A DNA stretch of 64,000 nt from Tolypocladium sp. Sup5 PDA-1 (GCA_000750105.3 JPHH03000003.1:62001-126000), one strand, 5' to 3'. Numbered from the stretch's first letter, positions 21,448 to 33,589 are shown. Notes: generated from the letters alone by a model not told the origin. Numbers and translations: made by a program.

Positions 21448-22529
21448 ATGTCCTCGTCCAGCGCAAGGGGCAACTACAGCCACCCGACCCTCGAAGACGA
21501 CGACCTCATCGACCCCGACGATGGTACGTCGAACCATACTGCTGGCGCCTCCGCCAGAAGAAACCCCATCCCCTAGCCTAGCCTTGCCTTGCCTTGCCTT
21601 GGGGAGCTCCGTGGCTGACACCCGTCTCATCTATTAGCCGATCTCAACGACTTCGACGACCCTCTCGGGACGCAGTCATCGCGCCAGCCTCTGGCCGGAA
21701 ACATCGGCTCTCAATCCTCATCGCGCCCGCTTAACGAGAGCTACCTCACCTCAACGATTCCTGGCGAGGACCGGAGTGCGCCGCAGAACACCATCGACGA
21801 GACGGTCTGGGAGACGCTGCGCCGCGACCTGCTCGCGGTTTGGGCCAAGCTGAGAGAGGTGCTTTACCCGCGATACCTGCTGGGCGGGACCATGTTTGAT
21901 TCCGAGGGCGGTTTCCGCGGCGCCTACTCCAACATTCGTGGTGCTGGCATATCCGGCACGAGGGAAGAGCTCACGGGGCTTGCCAGCCGCGTCATGGACG
22001 CCGAGGCCCTTTTGCAGAGCAACATGAGCCCCGGCTTGCGGGACTGGGACCTATGGGGGCCTCTGATCTTCTGCCTGCTCCTGAGCCTGCTCCTCAGCTT
22101 CACTGCTCGCGCCGACCAAAAAGACGCCGTGTTCAGCGGCGTCTTCGCCATGATTTGGCTCGGCGAAGCCGTAGTGACGCTGCAGATCAAACTTCTCGGT
22201 GGTAACATGTACGTCACGATATCGCCCCGACTCGTTTTATCCCTGTAAGCCCCTTTGCTGACTCTATTCTCGCATCCAGTTCGTTTGCCCAGAGCGTTTG
22301 CATCATCGGCTACACCCTGTTCCCTCTTGTCTTGGCCGCTATGATGTCGGCGCTCAAGCTACATTGGATCGCACGCATACCCGTCTACCTCGTTCTCATT
22401 TCCTGGTCCCTCGCCGCTGGTGTCAGCATCCTGGGCGGCAGCGGTGTGGTCAAGAATCGCGTGGCCATTGCAGTGTACCCGCTATTGGTTTTCTACCTGG
22501 GACTCGGCTGCCTCTGCTTCATCAGCTGA
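21448..22529 (+). CDS. YIP4: Yip1-family Golgi membrane protein Yip4
   Basis: Three exons, 21448..21523, 21638..22208 and 22280..22529, 298 residues. The N-terminal half is acidic and soluble (MSSSSARGNYSHPTLEDDDL, ADLNDFDDPLGTQS) and leads into NTIDETVWETLRRDLLAVWA and KLREVLYPRY. At least five hydrophobic helices follow (DLWGPLIFCLLLSLLLSFTA, VFAMIWLGEAVVTLQIKLLG, SVCIIGYTLFPLVLAAMM, YLVLISWSLAAGVSILGG, YPLLVFYLGLGCLCFIS). DETVWETLRRDL and DLWGPL are hallmarks of the YIPF6/Yip4 branch, Rab-interacting proteins of Golgi and ER-Golgi transport. The first intron (114 nt) contains a CCTTG pentamer repeat at about 21579-21600. A 57-codon insert in the loop after the first conserved block is Ser/Gly-rich. 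Confidence 0.9.
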
Positions 22530-23464
22530 GCTATAGCGAATTGTCCCGCATGCTATGGAGACGAGGTGGAGGAGAGGTTTGAAATTGTGCGGTATCTCGA
22601 GAGTCCGCCGCTTGCACCTGTACTTTCAGACGCCCCTGCTATATGGGTGGGTAGGTAGCTTTTGCTAGAAATGCTGGATCCAACGATTAGGGGAACCTAA
22701 ATCACGGACCGCGCCTCTGACGGATGTGCTTTGATTTCCAGGAATCATGGGTATTTCCACGGTTGGCCTTCTCTTCCATGTAGTTTAGAGAGCAGCGGTC
22801 GCGAGCCACAGTGTAGCACCGAACCCACTGCTGAGTGTGCTCGCATGCGGTATGGAAATATATGCACAAGGTGCCCTTGTAATGTATTGCTCCAACTGAC
22901 GTGCTGCTTGCATGGATTCAGGGAGCGGCAGCACCAACTTGAATCCGCATTCCTCCGAAATTCCTCGTCGTTGGGCTGCCACGGTCGAGGTGATGAAGCT
23001 CACGCGCATACTAGGTAGGCCTATCTAATCGCTGCCCACCATGGAACTCACCGGGCTCGCTACCCCTCTTCCGCGGTGGGCGGTGAAGGCCGCTGTATTT
23101 TCTGACGTCTGCGACGCTCACTTTAGGTTCACTCCACCTCATTGATTGGGCAACGGACCACCTCTGAGTGTCTGCGACTGGGCCTTCTGATGGTGACAGC
23201 AAACACGCTTGCACAACCAACTCGCGAACGCTCCCACGTACACACGCCCACGTACACACGCCCATCGACGGTCCGCGAGCAGAGCAGCGTGCGCTGGGCC
23301 TCTCTACATCCGTTGCGCCGCAGTCTCGTGCGTCCCCGTGCCAGCAGAGCCGCGTCTCTCCTGTCGTCTTCAAGCGCTCGCCCCCTGACCCCAACCCGTA
23401 ACCGAAGCCGGCCTGCGAGATCATCGACACCTCTTCCTGTCGTCCAGCACTGGCCCAGCCCGCC
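22530..23464. other. intergenic, YIP4 to YRB2
   Basis: About 935 bases; 3' region of YIP4 and promoter of YRB2. The leader at 23234-23270 has a short direct repeat (CACGTACACACGCC). No gene seen. Confidence 0.5.
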
Positions 23465-25121
23465 ATGCCCGACGATACCCAAGGGGCCAGCCCCAAGAAT
23501 GACCCGACCCACGTGGAAGCCAACGAGGATGCTGAGACGCGCGCCGCCCGGCGAGAGCTCAAGCAGTCGTCCATATCCGACCCGCCTCCGTCGACGACAG
23601 ACTTGGGCCACGACTCTGCCGCCGACGACAAGGCCGAGGCCCGCCTTGCGACGCCTGCCGGTGACGCGTCTGATGCGCAGAACGAGGACCTGAGGGAGCG
23701 AGTCTCCTCGCCAAAGAAGAAGCGGGCACACGACCAGCTGGATGGAGACATGGAGGCCGAAGACAACGATGCTACCAGCGTCGCCTCGACAGATTCTGCC
23801 AAGGACAGGGCTTCACGGCTCGAGCCGGAGAAGAAGCGGCACCGTGACGAGGAGCCCAAAGACATAACATTGGTACGTCGTGCATGAGTTGGCCCTTAAA
23901 CGCCGATTGCTGGTAGCGGAGCTAATGATGTCTAGAACCCCCTCCAAGCAGATGCGCAGTCGACAATACAGAAAGACGAGCATGCCGGCAAGTCCCCAAC
24001 CAAGAAGTCTCTAGACACGCCCTCGAGCACATTCGCGGCGTCCGGGTTTGGTAAACTGGCTGCAGCATCATCGGCATTTGTAAGCCTAGGCGCTTCCAAG
24101 GGCAGCGCGTTCGGCTCCTCCAAGCCTTCCTTGTCGTCTTTCGCGTCGTCAAAGTCTCCGTCAGAGTCGCAGCCTGCATCGGCAGCGGCCGTGCCCAAGC
24201 TCACATTTGGCAGCAACGGTGGCGCTTCCCCCTTCGCCGGGATATCCTCACCACCCAACGGGTTTGGGAGCGGGATTGGCGGCGGCGGCTTCGGCTCCGC
24301 ACTGTCGGGAGCGAAACCTCTTTCCAGCTTTGGAGCCTCTGCAGGAAAGCCGCTCCAGAGCGGGAAAGCGGCAAAGCCATTTGGGGCACCGGACAGCGAT
24401 GCCGATGACGGGGACGACGACGATGAGGAGGAGGCGGAGGACGACAGCCAGGCCGACGAGGCACAGCGCGCCATTTCACCAGAAAAAGACTCAGAGGACA
24501 AAAAGAGGACAAGACTCCACAAAGGTGAGAACACATAAATTCAAATAACCCCTGAATACCATGTTCCGAGCCGCTGACCCGCAATCTCGTTTGCAGTTGA
24601 GGTAAACGACGGAGAGGCCGGAGAGGCAACCGTTGTGTCAGTGAGGGCCAAGATGTTCAGCCTCGACAAAGAGGCGGGGTGGAAGGAGAGAGGAGCGGGT
24701 ATGTTGAAGATCAACGTGCCGCGAAGCTGTGTCGACTTCGATGAGGGGGGCGCGCCTATCCCTGGAAGCTTCGATGCATCTGGCCTCGAGGTAGACGACG
24801 AGGCTGCTGATGACTCGAAGGGCCATATGGTGGCCCGCCTCATCATGCGGCAGGACCAGACTCATCGAGTCATCTTGAACACGCCAATTGTCCCCGCAAT
24901 GCAGTTCCAAGAAAAGGCATCCCTCAAGTCCGTCGTCATCCTGTTCACGGCTTTCGAGGGCGAACAGGCCAAGCCCGTCAGCGTCTCAATGAAGGTCAGT
25001 CCACCTCTCCTTTCCCCCAATCCACGCACTCATATTAACGGACGGACAGATGACTGCGGCCAACGCTAAGAGCTTCATGAATGAAATCGGCATGGTCCAA
25101 AAAGAACTGAGGGGAAACTAG
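23465..25121 (+). CDS. YRB2: Yrb2/RanBP3-like Ran-binding nuclear export cofactor
   Basis: Four exons, 23465..23872, 23936..24524, 24597..24994 and 25050..25121, 488 residues. The N-terminal 136 residues are acidic with basic clusters (SSPKKKRAHDQ, EPEKKRHRDE) that could be nuclear signals. The middle is rich in phenylalanine-glycine dipeptides (FGKLAAASSAFVSLG, FGSNGGASPFAGISSP, GFGSGIGGGGFGSALSG), as in nucleoporin-interacting proteins. A Ran-binding domain occupies about residues 330-475 (VSVRAKMFSLDKEAGWKERG, GMLKINVPRS, MVARLIMRQDQTHRVILNTP). The layout with FG repeats before a C-terminal RanBD is that of Yrb2/RanBP3, which supports Crm1-dependent nuclear export. A Nup2/Nup50-type role is the alternative. 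It is followed in the same direction by HRQ1. Confidence 0.87.
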
Positions 25122-25823
25122 TGGCTGCAACAGGAGTCTCGAGCTGCCCCTTTCCCGACGCAGCAGCGATGAACCAGCGGACTGGCATGTCCTCTATAGG
25201 TAGGCAAGAAGCCTGGCTGGCATTGATTGTCCACTACTCAATGGGATGAATCGTGGACAGGGTGCCAAGGATGGCGAACCGTACACAGGAAGACACGCGC
25301 TGGCTGCCTTGATGCAAAAACGGATGGAGTCCGGATGAAGCCCTGCTGGAGTAAGGCCGTTCATCACGACTTGGACGATTGTATATACCTAGGTAAGGTA
25401 CGGATACGTACACAGGCTAACCGGGGGGGACTGGGTAGAGCTGTAAGCCGAGGCCACGGAAAACTAGAGTCGGCTTCCGAGTCTTGTAAAGAGTATTTTA
25501 TGCCCTAGCTGCGCCATGTACGTTAGGACTCACAGGGAGCCTCTTTCGAGCTATACGAGGAAGAGAGAAATAAAATGAAGTGGAACAAAAACTATTTGTC
25601 CGCAACGATGGATGGATCCGATCGTCGCGACTGTTTCTGTGTGCCGCACGTGACGGGGCGCCAGTTCCGCGACGCCAACTGTCACGCTGGATCGCGGGGG
25701 AAACTTCACGACTAACGGCTGCCCGTGGTCATCACCGTCAATGTGCAACAATCTTCTCGCCCCATTCTCGCTCTCTGGCTGCCGCACAAGGAGGATGGCT
25801 GCCATGAAGCCTCCATAGCGACC
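25122..25823. other. intergenic, YRB2 to HRQ1
   Basis: About 700 bases with no gene; includes an ATACCTAGGTAAGGTA motif (25385-25400) of the CCTAGG type. The frame of HRQ1 is open upstream of its ATG, but the first ATG is at 25824. Confidence 0.5.
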
Positions 25824-28800
25824 ATGGATGATCCTGATGCGTCTCACGATACAGGCTCTGGAGCCTCTAGCCGCGACCCCAGAGGGAAGCGGAAGCGGGC
25901 CTCGGACGAGCATGAGGCGGCTGCAGCAGGTTTGCAAGGCGACGGCCTTCCTCCCGATAAGGCCACCCAGGGACAACCTAAGCGGGATATCGATAATCAT
26001 GGCAAGCCCAAACCCGCGCTGAAGAGAGGCGCGAGCAATGCCGTGGACTGCGTCGTTGAATGGCCGCCGTCGTTCAAATCGCTGGAGAGAACGCACAGGG
26101 CCTTGAATCTGGTCTTCACCTTTTGCTGCACGCGCAAGCATCTAGCAACAACGTTTGAGACGATCAAACCGGCCGTGGAGACTCACATCAAGAGGGAACT
26201 GACGGTCGAGGAAGTGGCATTGGTGGTAGCCCTGCGTCCCGAGGGTATCAAGTTTGCCTACGTGGACGAGCTCATGCTGCAGCTCGACATAAAGGGAGCA
26301 GAGAGGGACGATGCGTTCAAACCCTCCAAGTCTGCCAGGTCTCAAGCGCCAGCGCATGACGCATCAGTAGGCGGATGGACGGGGAACGAGAGCATCGACG
26401 AGTACCACCGGCATGGTGGCCCCCCTGGCGAAAGGAATGTTTTGTTCTTCGAGTTCATTGACGGCGACTTGAAGCGCCAGGTCCAAGACAAGAAGACTGG
26501 CGAGCCCACACGGCCCAACCGAAAACTGAGAGACGAAGAGTTGAAGATGCCCGTCTACGGCCAGAAGCAGATGACGCAGCTGATTGAGCGGCGTAACCAG
26601 CGGTTTACCAATGCCATTAACACATTTCTCAACAGCTGTGTGGAACAGAAACTGGACCCGGATCTGGCTCTCCAGCATCGGGCTGAACCCCTTGTCCCGA
26701 AGCCGACCCTAGCAGAGGATGACGCTGCGGAGCAGGTGCCAAGCACGATTCCTGAAGACATCCCCAAGGAACGAAAGTCCATCCCAGAGATCGTACAGGA
26801 GCTCAAAGAAAGCCCCTGGTACACGGGACAGGTTGTGCCGGACGGGCATCGGGTGTTTGAGCCGCAGGAGCCCATTTATGGCGACCTCAGTTTCCTGCTC
26901 AGTCAGAACCTGGTGAATGCCCTGTACAATGCCAAGGGCATCACGCAGTTCTATGCCCACCAAGCCGAGGCGTTAAACGGCCTCCATGAAGGCCAAAATG
27001 TTGTGGTTGCGACGTCGACGAGCTCTGGCAAATCGCTGATTTACCAGCTTCCGGTGCTGTACGCCCTGGAGAGAGACTATAATTCGAGAGCTATGTACAT
27101 ATTCCCCACGAAAGCGTTGGCCCAGGACCAAAAACGGAGCCTGAAGGAAATGATGGCGTATATGCCGGGGCTTGAGGAGACAGTTGTCGAGACCTTTGAC
27201 GGCGACACGCCAATGAGTGAGCGCAACTCGATACGAGAGGAGGCAAGGATCATATTCACAAACCCCGACATGCTCCACGTCACTATTCTTCCCCAGGAAG
27301 AGAGATGGAGGACGTTTCTCAAGAACCTCAACTATGTAGTAGGTATGTATCGATCCTCCACCCCCCGAGATTCTGCGCCAGTATATCTGACAAGGTGATG
27401 CAGTGGATGAGCTTCACTACTACAACGGACAGATGGGCTCTCATGTTGCCTTTATCATGCGAAGGCTGCGGCGAGTTTGTGCCGCCGTGGGCAATCGGCG
27501 GGTCAAATTCATCTCTTGCTCTGCCACCGTGGCGAACCCCAGAGAGCATTTCAAAACAATTTTCGGCATCGAAAACGTGCGCCTGATCGACTATGACGGT
27601 TCTCCATCTGGCCGCAAAGAGTTTTTATGCTGGAACACGCCATTCAAGGACCCCGGGGACCCCGCCAGCGGCCGTGGCAATGCCAAGTTTGAGTGTGCAC
27701 GCCTATTCTGCGAACTCATGTTGAGAGGCGTCCGAATCATAGCCTTCTGTCGCGTTCGTGCGCAATGTGAGGTGTTGGTCAACACGATCAAGCAAGAGCT
27801 GGAATCGCTAGGTCGCCCAGAGTGCGTCAACCTGGTCATGGGGTACCGTGGAGGCTATACAGCGCCGGACCGCCGCCGGATCGAAAGCGAGATGTTCGAA
27901 GGGAAGCTGCTGGGAATCGTCGCAACCACGGCTTTGGAGCTGGGCATCGATATCGGCACCCTCGATTGTGTAATGACTTGGGGGTTCCCTTATACAATTG
28001 CCAACCTGCGCCAGCAAAGCGGTCGGGCAGGGCGCCGCAACAAGGACTCTCTCTCGATTCTCGTCGGCGACTGCTTCCCCACGGACCAACACTACATGCA
28101 AAACCCAGACGAGCTGTTCTCAAAACCCAACTGCGAACTTCGAGTCGACCTGGAGAATATGCTGGTCCGCGAGGGCCACATTCAATGCGCGGCGTACGAA
28201 ATGCCAATTCGGCCGGAGCAGGATGGGCAGTATTTCGGCAAGGACCTGCCCGGGATATGCGAGGAGAGGTTGCTGAAGGACGAGTTGGGGTTCTATCACT
28301 GCCACGACCGCTTCCGCCCAATCCCGTCGAGATATGTTGCGATTCGAGACACGGAGGACGAGCACTTTGCCATAATCGACATTACCCATGGCAGAAACGT
28401 AGTCCTGGAGGAGTTGGAAGCTTCCAGGGCGACATTCACAATCTACGATGGTGCCATCTTCCTCCACCAAGGAAACACTTACCTCGTACGAGACTTTCTT
28501 CCCGACAAGTTGATGGCCAAAGTGGAAAAGGTCAAGGTGGACTGGACCACGACGCAACGGGACTTTACGGACGTCGACCCGACAGAGACGGAGGCCATCC
28601 GCAATATCACGTCGTCCCTGTCACAGGCGTACTATGGCACCATCAAGATCCAGCAAAACGTGTTTGGGTACTTCAAGGTGGACCGAAAGGGGCGAGTGCT
28701 TGATGCCGTTCAAGTGGACAACCCGCCGGTTATCCGATACAGCAAGGGCATGTGGCTTGACGTGCCGAAACGGGCGCTCGATATTCTCCAGGGTCGCCGG

Positions 28801-29397
28801 CTCAACTCGGCGGCGGGCATCCATGCGGCAGAGCACGCCGTCATGAGTCTGCTTCCGACCTTTGTTATCAGCCAGCCCGAAGACGTGCGAACCGAGTGCA
28901 AAGTGGCGCTCAAGGAGTTTGCGAAGAAGGAGACGCAGAGGAAGCGGCCGGCGAGGCTAACGTTCTACGACGCCAAGGGAGGAGCCAACGGATCGGGGAT
29001 CAGCACAAAGGCGTTTGATCACATTGACCACCTGCTCAGGATGGCACTGCAGCGGGTGGAAGGGTGCCAGTGCCAACGAGGGTGCATCGAGTGCGTGGCC
29101 TCTGAGCTGTGCAAGGAGTCCAACGAGGTGATGAGCAAAGCCGGGTGTCAGGTCGTGCTCAGGAGCATCTTGAACCTCGAAATCGACGTGGAGGAGCTGC
29201 CGATGGGGCCCGAGGAGTACAGTCCCGCGGGCATCGAGACGGTTGTGATGGCGCGGCCGGTGCCGGCAAGAAGCCAGGGGGGACCACGGACGAGCGAGGG
29301 CACGAAGAGTAAGGAGGAGGAGACGACTGAAGATGAGAGCCGCATGGGTGGCTTTGAGAAAGGGGCGGGCGCGGGCGGCGGATCCCCGATGCGTTGA
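25824..29397 (+). CDS. HRQ1: Hrq1-type RecQ4-like DNA helicase
   Basis: Two exons, 25824..27342 and 27404..29397 (61-nt intron splitting the Walker B region), 1170 residues. The N-terminal 70 residues are charged; a conserved Hrq1 N-domain follows (VDCVVEWPPSFKSLERTHRA, LNLVFTFCCTRKHLATTFET). Helicase motifs are Q/I (YAHQAEAL; ATSTSSGKSLIYQLPVL at about residue 396), Ia (YIFPTKALAQDQ), II (VVDELHYYNGQMGSH, with DELH), III (SCSATVANP), V (GIVATTALELGIDIGTLDCV) and VI (LRQQSGRAGRR). A C-terminal DUF1998/MZB domain ends with the four-cysteine block CQCQRGCIECVASELCKE. This matches Hrq1, a 3'-5' superfamily 2 helicase related to human RECQL4, acting in interstrand crosslink repair and telomere maintenance. 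ATG 25824 has an ACCATGG context and is the first ATG of the frame. Confidence 0.95.
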
Positions 29398-29712
29398 GGC
29401 ATGCATTGTGTGTACTGACAGGGAGGTATGGGATGCATGTACGAATAATATAGAGCCCACGATGTACCGTACCTGGTGCCAGCAAGGAGGCTGGTGGATA
29501 ACCATGCATGGTTCGCCCATGATGGTTGACAGTGTGTGGGTTGCAGTATAATACGCACCGCCGCCAAGCTTCCAGGTCCCTGGGCCTAGGCCACTTTGCT
29601 TTCTCTGCCTCCCGTTTCCTCTCCCCTATCTTGCCTCGTCGTTGTCCCGAGTTGCCACTGATATATTGCAACTGTCTTGCGCGCTTCTGCTGGGCCGGGA
29701 ACGACCGCCGCC
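29398..29712. other. intergenic, HRQ1 to VCX pseudogene
   Basis: About 315 bases; the 3' region of HRQ1 and a CT-rich stretch (29595-29640) that looks like the old leader of the decayed exchanger gene. Confidence 0.5.
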
Positions 29713-30245
29713 ATGGCTGGCCTCTCGCCGTAGCTGAACCGCAGTCGTCGCTCGTGGCAGCAGCACGGCGACGAGCAGCCGTCGACGGCCAACGGGCGAG
29801 GCGATGGCACGCTGCCAGCCCCAAACACCTTCAGCCAGTACAAGGCCAACAAGCAGCACGGCGGCGAGAAGACGACGGCCATGATGACGCCTGGAATTAA
29901 GCCCGCGGGCGAGAGCGGCCGTCGTGGCCTTCACCCGCCAGCAGGGCGAGCGCCATCTGCAACATTCTGTGGCCCGTCGTCCCCGCTGCCCTGGCCGTGC
30001 GACGTGAGTCCACCTCTCATACCTACCGTCAGCCATGACGCGAGAGGAAGAGACACAGAGCAAGAGAAAGCAGAGACGTGCCATCAGCTAACCCATATCG
30101 CTCCAGACAGCCTGCCAGAGAGCCATACGCTCATCTTCACCCTCGCCTACATCGCCATGGTCCCCTGCGCCAACCTCATCGGCTTCGCCGGCCAAGAGTT
30201 TGCTCGCAAGGTGCCCCATGTGGCCGGGGTGCTCATTGAGATTAC
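29713..30245 (+). pseudogene. decayed VCX-type vacuolar Ca2+/H+ exchanger, 5' fragment
   Basis: Three damaged pieces of one gene can be read. An ATG at 29713 opens MAGLSP and is cut by TAG at 29731-29733; the same frame continues LNRSRRSWQQHGDEQPS, PNTFSQYKANKQHGGEK and MTPGIKPAGESGRRGLHPP to about 29942. A second frame then continues SRASAICNILWPVVPAALAV up to a donor at 30004. After the intron (30004..30106) comes SLPESHTLIFTLAYIAMVP, CANLIGFAGQEFARKVPHV, AGVLIEI, to a donor at 30246. These are the N-terminal segment and first membrane helices of the fungal VCX/CAX cation exchangers. The roughly 300 C-terminal residues with both exchange motifs are missing; the nitrate reductase 3' end starts 200 bases on. 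Nonsense mutation, frameshifting loss and truncation together make this a pseudogene. Confidence 0.75.
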
Positions 30246-30444
30246 GTGCGTCTGCCATGCGTCCCTGCTGTATCCCGTGACTCTTTTAACATGCCCTGCA
30301 AATATCTTCTCACGGTGATTTTTATGTGCGAGTTTGTCGTCTTGACAATGACGCTGTTGTACGAGTAGTCCCGTGATGCCTTTGCTCCATTCCCTATGCT
30401 GGCCCCCCTTGTAGTGAAGACCAACTCTCTCTGCAACCGTCTCT

Positions 30445-33190
30445 TTAGAAGAAGAGGATATCCTCGTCTGTCCAACCCAGGCCCGATAAAATCTCGTGTA
30501 CGCTCTTCTCCATCGTCCCTGGACCGCAGATGAGTACCATGTCCTCGCCTGCCTTTTCGCAGGGCCCGATTTCCGCCTCCATCAGGGCCTTGTCCATGCG
30601 GCCCTTCCGGCCCGTCCACGCGGGCGACGGCCTCGTCAGGGTGTGCAGCAACCGACACCTGTGCTTGGCCGATTCTACCATGGTATCGAGCTGCAGCCGA
30701 CAGAGAATGTCCTCCTCGACGCGGTTCCCGTCCACCAGGACGCACTCGGTCGGATCGTCGTGATCCTTGGTCAACGCCCGCAAGACCTGGAAGATGGGCG
30801 TGACGCCGGAGCCGCCACAGATCATGTTGAAGCGCCGCACTCTGCGCTGCTTGCCCGAGACGGTGCAGAGGCCCCTGCCGAGGTACTCGAACTTACCCAC
30901 GGGGCCCTTGAAGTCGACAAAGTGGCCGACTGGGATGGAGTCTAGCGCCTGCGTCATTTTCCCCCCCTTGCGGTCGGGGGTGTCGTAATATATCTTGATA
31001 AGCACGTCCAGCATGCCCTTGTCGGTTCCTTCTGACATTGGTGTGTACGCGCGGAGGATGGCCTCCCGCGTCGCCGGGTCTCGGAGTCGCATCATGAGGT
31101 GCTGGCCGACGGGCAGGCCGATTTCCTGGCTCTCGTGGTCGAGCTTGAAGCGGAAGATCTTGGTGTCTCCCGAGATCTTGACCTTTTCCTGGAGCACCGC
31201 CTTGGTCCAAGCCCTGGCCTGCAGGAAAACGGCGCGGCGCGGGTCGCACCCCTCGGCGTCGCCGGAGAGGGCAGCAAGCGCTGCTTCATCCAGTCTCCCG
31301 ATGTGGTAGTCCGGCATCATGGCCTTCGCATTCTCGCTGTCTGCATTTCGACGAGTCAGTTAGAGAGAGCTTCCTCACCAGAATAGGGGAGGCCGGAAAG
31401 ATGGTCGACGTACGAATGGCAACAAACTCCTCCGTCACGTCTTGGGCTGCTGCGCCGACGATGGATGCTGCACCACCAGGATGACCCTCCAAGAACGGCG
31501 TGCCATCATACACATGGCCGGTGACGACGAACCAAGGCTCGTTCTTGTCGCCGTGCTCCTTCAGCTCATCGAGAGTGATTAGCCGGTCAACTTTGGGGTT
31601 GGTCATGCAAATCTCCCTCTGTGGTTCCTGTTCCATGGGATCCTCGGCTTCGCCCGAGACCTTTCCTCCCCAGAAGCCGTTTGCAAGATTACCTCCGGCC
31701 TTCTTGACCCTCTCCATCCACCCACCTGGCATCAGGGCGGGCTGGGTTGGGTGTTCGAACCTCAGCGAGTGTCCCTCCTTATGAATCACCACTCTGAACC
31801 ACGGGTTGTTCATCATTCCCAGCACGCTCCAGTACATGTCCCGGGGTTGGACCATGAGCCCTTCATCCATGGCCCGGACCATGATGTCCGCCGCTCCCTC
31901 TAGCTCAGCCATGGCGATGTCAATTTCCCAGAAGCACCAGCAGAAGGACGTCTCTCTCCACCACATGTCCAACCTGCCGCCGTAGAGCATCTCGCCTTCC
32001 GGCGCCAGTCGATATTCATCCTCTGGGTAGTTTAGGTGAGCCAGCCTCCACGTCTTGCCCTTGTCGAGGGTGACCTCCATCCTTGTGATGCGTCTGCCGC
32101 CACCGCCGTACGCATAGCCTCGCACCTTGTACGTGTCCAAACCAGTGGTCAAGGGGACTTTTTCGTCATGGGCAGGATAGCAGACAGCGCTGTTGACGTT
32201 GAGGTCGTAGATGGCGTACCGCTCGTCCTTCCAGGTCTCGGGCAGGTCGGCGCTCGCTTCCGGGGTCACCATGGTCGGCAGCACTCGGTTGTCGTATATG
32301 TGATACCAGTTATCGCTCGGCTTGGCGGTGACAGCAATCCTCTTGAGCCACTTGACACTGCGCCCACCTATTTGCCCTGGTATGACGATGCGAACAGGCT
32401 TCCCGTGGTCTGGGTGAAGCTTGTAGCCGTTCATCTTGTGGGCCACGAGGATTCCCCTATTTGCGTCCATACACCAGTTCAGCTTGACAGAGGTACCGTA
32501 GTGGCCATTGGGAAGCTTATCTGCCCCTTCAAAGCACACATACTTTGCGCCTCTCTGGGGTTTCGCCCGAGCAATCAACTCGCCGATGGGTACGCCAGTC
32601 CATAGAGCAGTGGACAGACCAGCCGGACCCCACGAGAAGCCTTTGGACTTTCGAACCACATTCTGCTCTTTCCGTCGGTTTCCGGCACAGACAAGAGTGA
32701 TGGGGTATGTTGTCTGCTCGTAGGTGTCGATAAGCTCCCTCACGCTGAGGGTGAAGGGCTTGGCAACCATGCCTTCTACGGTGAAGGTCCAATCGTAGAT
32801 GTCTTGATCCTCGCACTTGGGGACGTGTCCGTGGTTCCGCACATAGTGAAGGTCCTCGCTGGTAAGGAAGCCTTCATCGTAAAGGTCACTTAGTGGAGCC
32901 TCAACATTGAACGGGTGAACGCCAGTGAGGCGAATGAGTCGCGGGTCTCTCTCCACGTGGCTATCCGGCGTTTTCAGGTCCTGGGGCAGTACCCCTTTTG
33001 AGCCGTTCTGGGGCGGCAGTGGGTAGGACGCATGGTTGTCGGCTGTATGTTCGAGAATAGAAGACGAAAATCCTCCTTCCGTGCCACCGTCAAAACTGCC
33101 TTTCCTCGACGGCCTCGCCGTACTAGGGGGACTAGGAGGAAAGGAAACGGCGGAGGAGGACAAGCGTAGTCCCGGGTATTCCTGGATCAT
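30445..33190 (-). CDS. niaD: assimilatory nitrate reductase [NAD(P)H]
   Basis: Two exons, 33190..31414 and 31340..30445 (73-nt intron), 890 residues. Domains in order: a Ser/Pro-rich N-terminus to about residue 75; a molybdopterin domain with TLVCAGNRRKEQN, whose Cys is the molybdenum ligand; and the dimerisation domain. Cytochrome b5 follows at about residues 540-615 (ITLDELKEHGD, GHPGG heme ligand, second His in IHSENAKAMM). The FAD domain (HLMMRLRDPATREAILRAYT, RAYTP) and NAD(P) domain (MICGGSGVTPIFQVLRAL, LICGPGTME) complete it, ending in the typical IL-F terminus. It reduces nitrate to nitrite in the cytosol. The single intron splits the cytochrome b5 domain, a conserved position in fungi. 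No nitrite reductase or nitrate transporter gene is adjacent. Promoter elements upstream fit NIT4/NirA and NIT2/AreA control. Confidence 0.96.
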
Positions 33191-33331
33191 TGTGGCCGTG
33201 ATCGTGAAGTCGCTTTTGCCGAGTACTGAACGATCAAGAAATGACCATAAATGGGAATTGGAAGTTGCTGTACACAGGCAACGCCACTGAACATCCTGGG
33301 AAGAGTAAAAAGGAAATGAAACAGATTCAAT

Positions 33332-33337
33332 CTATCT
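33332..33337 (-). promoter_or_regulatory. GATA site (AGATAG) upstream of niaD
   Basis: Reads AGATAG on the gene strand, 142 bases before the start codon, and fits the HGATAR consensus of NIT2/AreA nitrogen regulators. Confidence 0.45.
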
Positions 33338-33521
33338 GGCGGACGTTGCATGGCCATCGTGGGGCACAGCGTGGGCAGAGCATAACAACTGATATATAAA
33401 GTGAGTGGCGTATAGGACTGAACGGCACATGTGGTTCCCAACGCAACCACAAACCAGGAGGGATCTCGCGAACCTTTTCCATGTGGCCACTCGGCGGGCG
33501 GATGAAAGTGAATTGAGGGCT

Positions 33522-33529
33522 TCCGCGGA
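33522..33529 (-). promoter_or_regulatory. NIT4/NirA palindrome TCCGCGGA
   Basis: A perfect TCCGCGGA palindrome, the binding sequence described for Neurospora NIT4; on the gene strand CTCCGCGG also fits the NirA consensus CTCCGHGG. It is 332 bases upstream of the nitrate reductase start codon and close to GATA sites, so it probably mediates nitrate induction. Confidence 0.6.
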
Positions 33530-33589
33530 GGCTCCCTCTCATATCAGCCCCGAGGTGGTTTTTGGGTGTGGAGCGCGAATCAAGAGCCC

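Noticed and set aside
18377..30445. possible functional cluster of eed, HRQ1 and nitrate reductase
   Set aside because: These genes belong to unrelated pathways and have separate promoters on different strands; nothing in the sequence indicates co-regulation.
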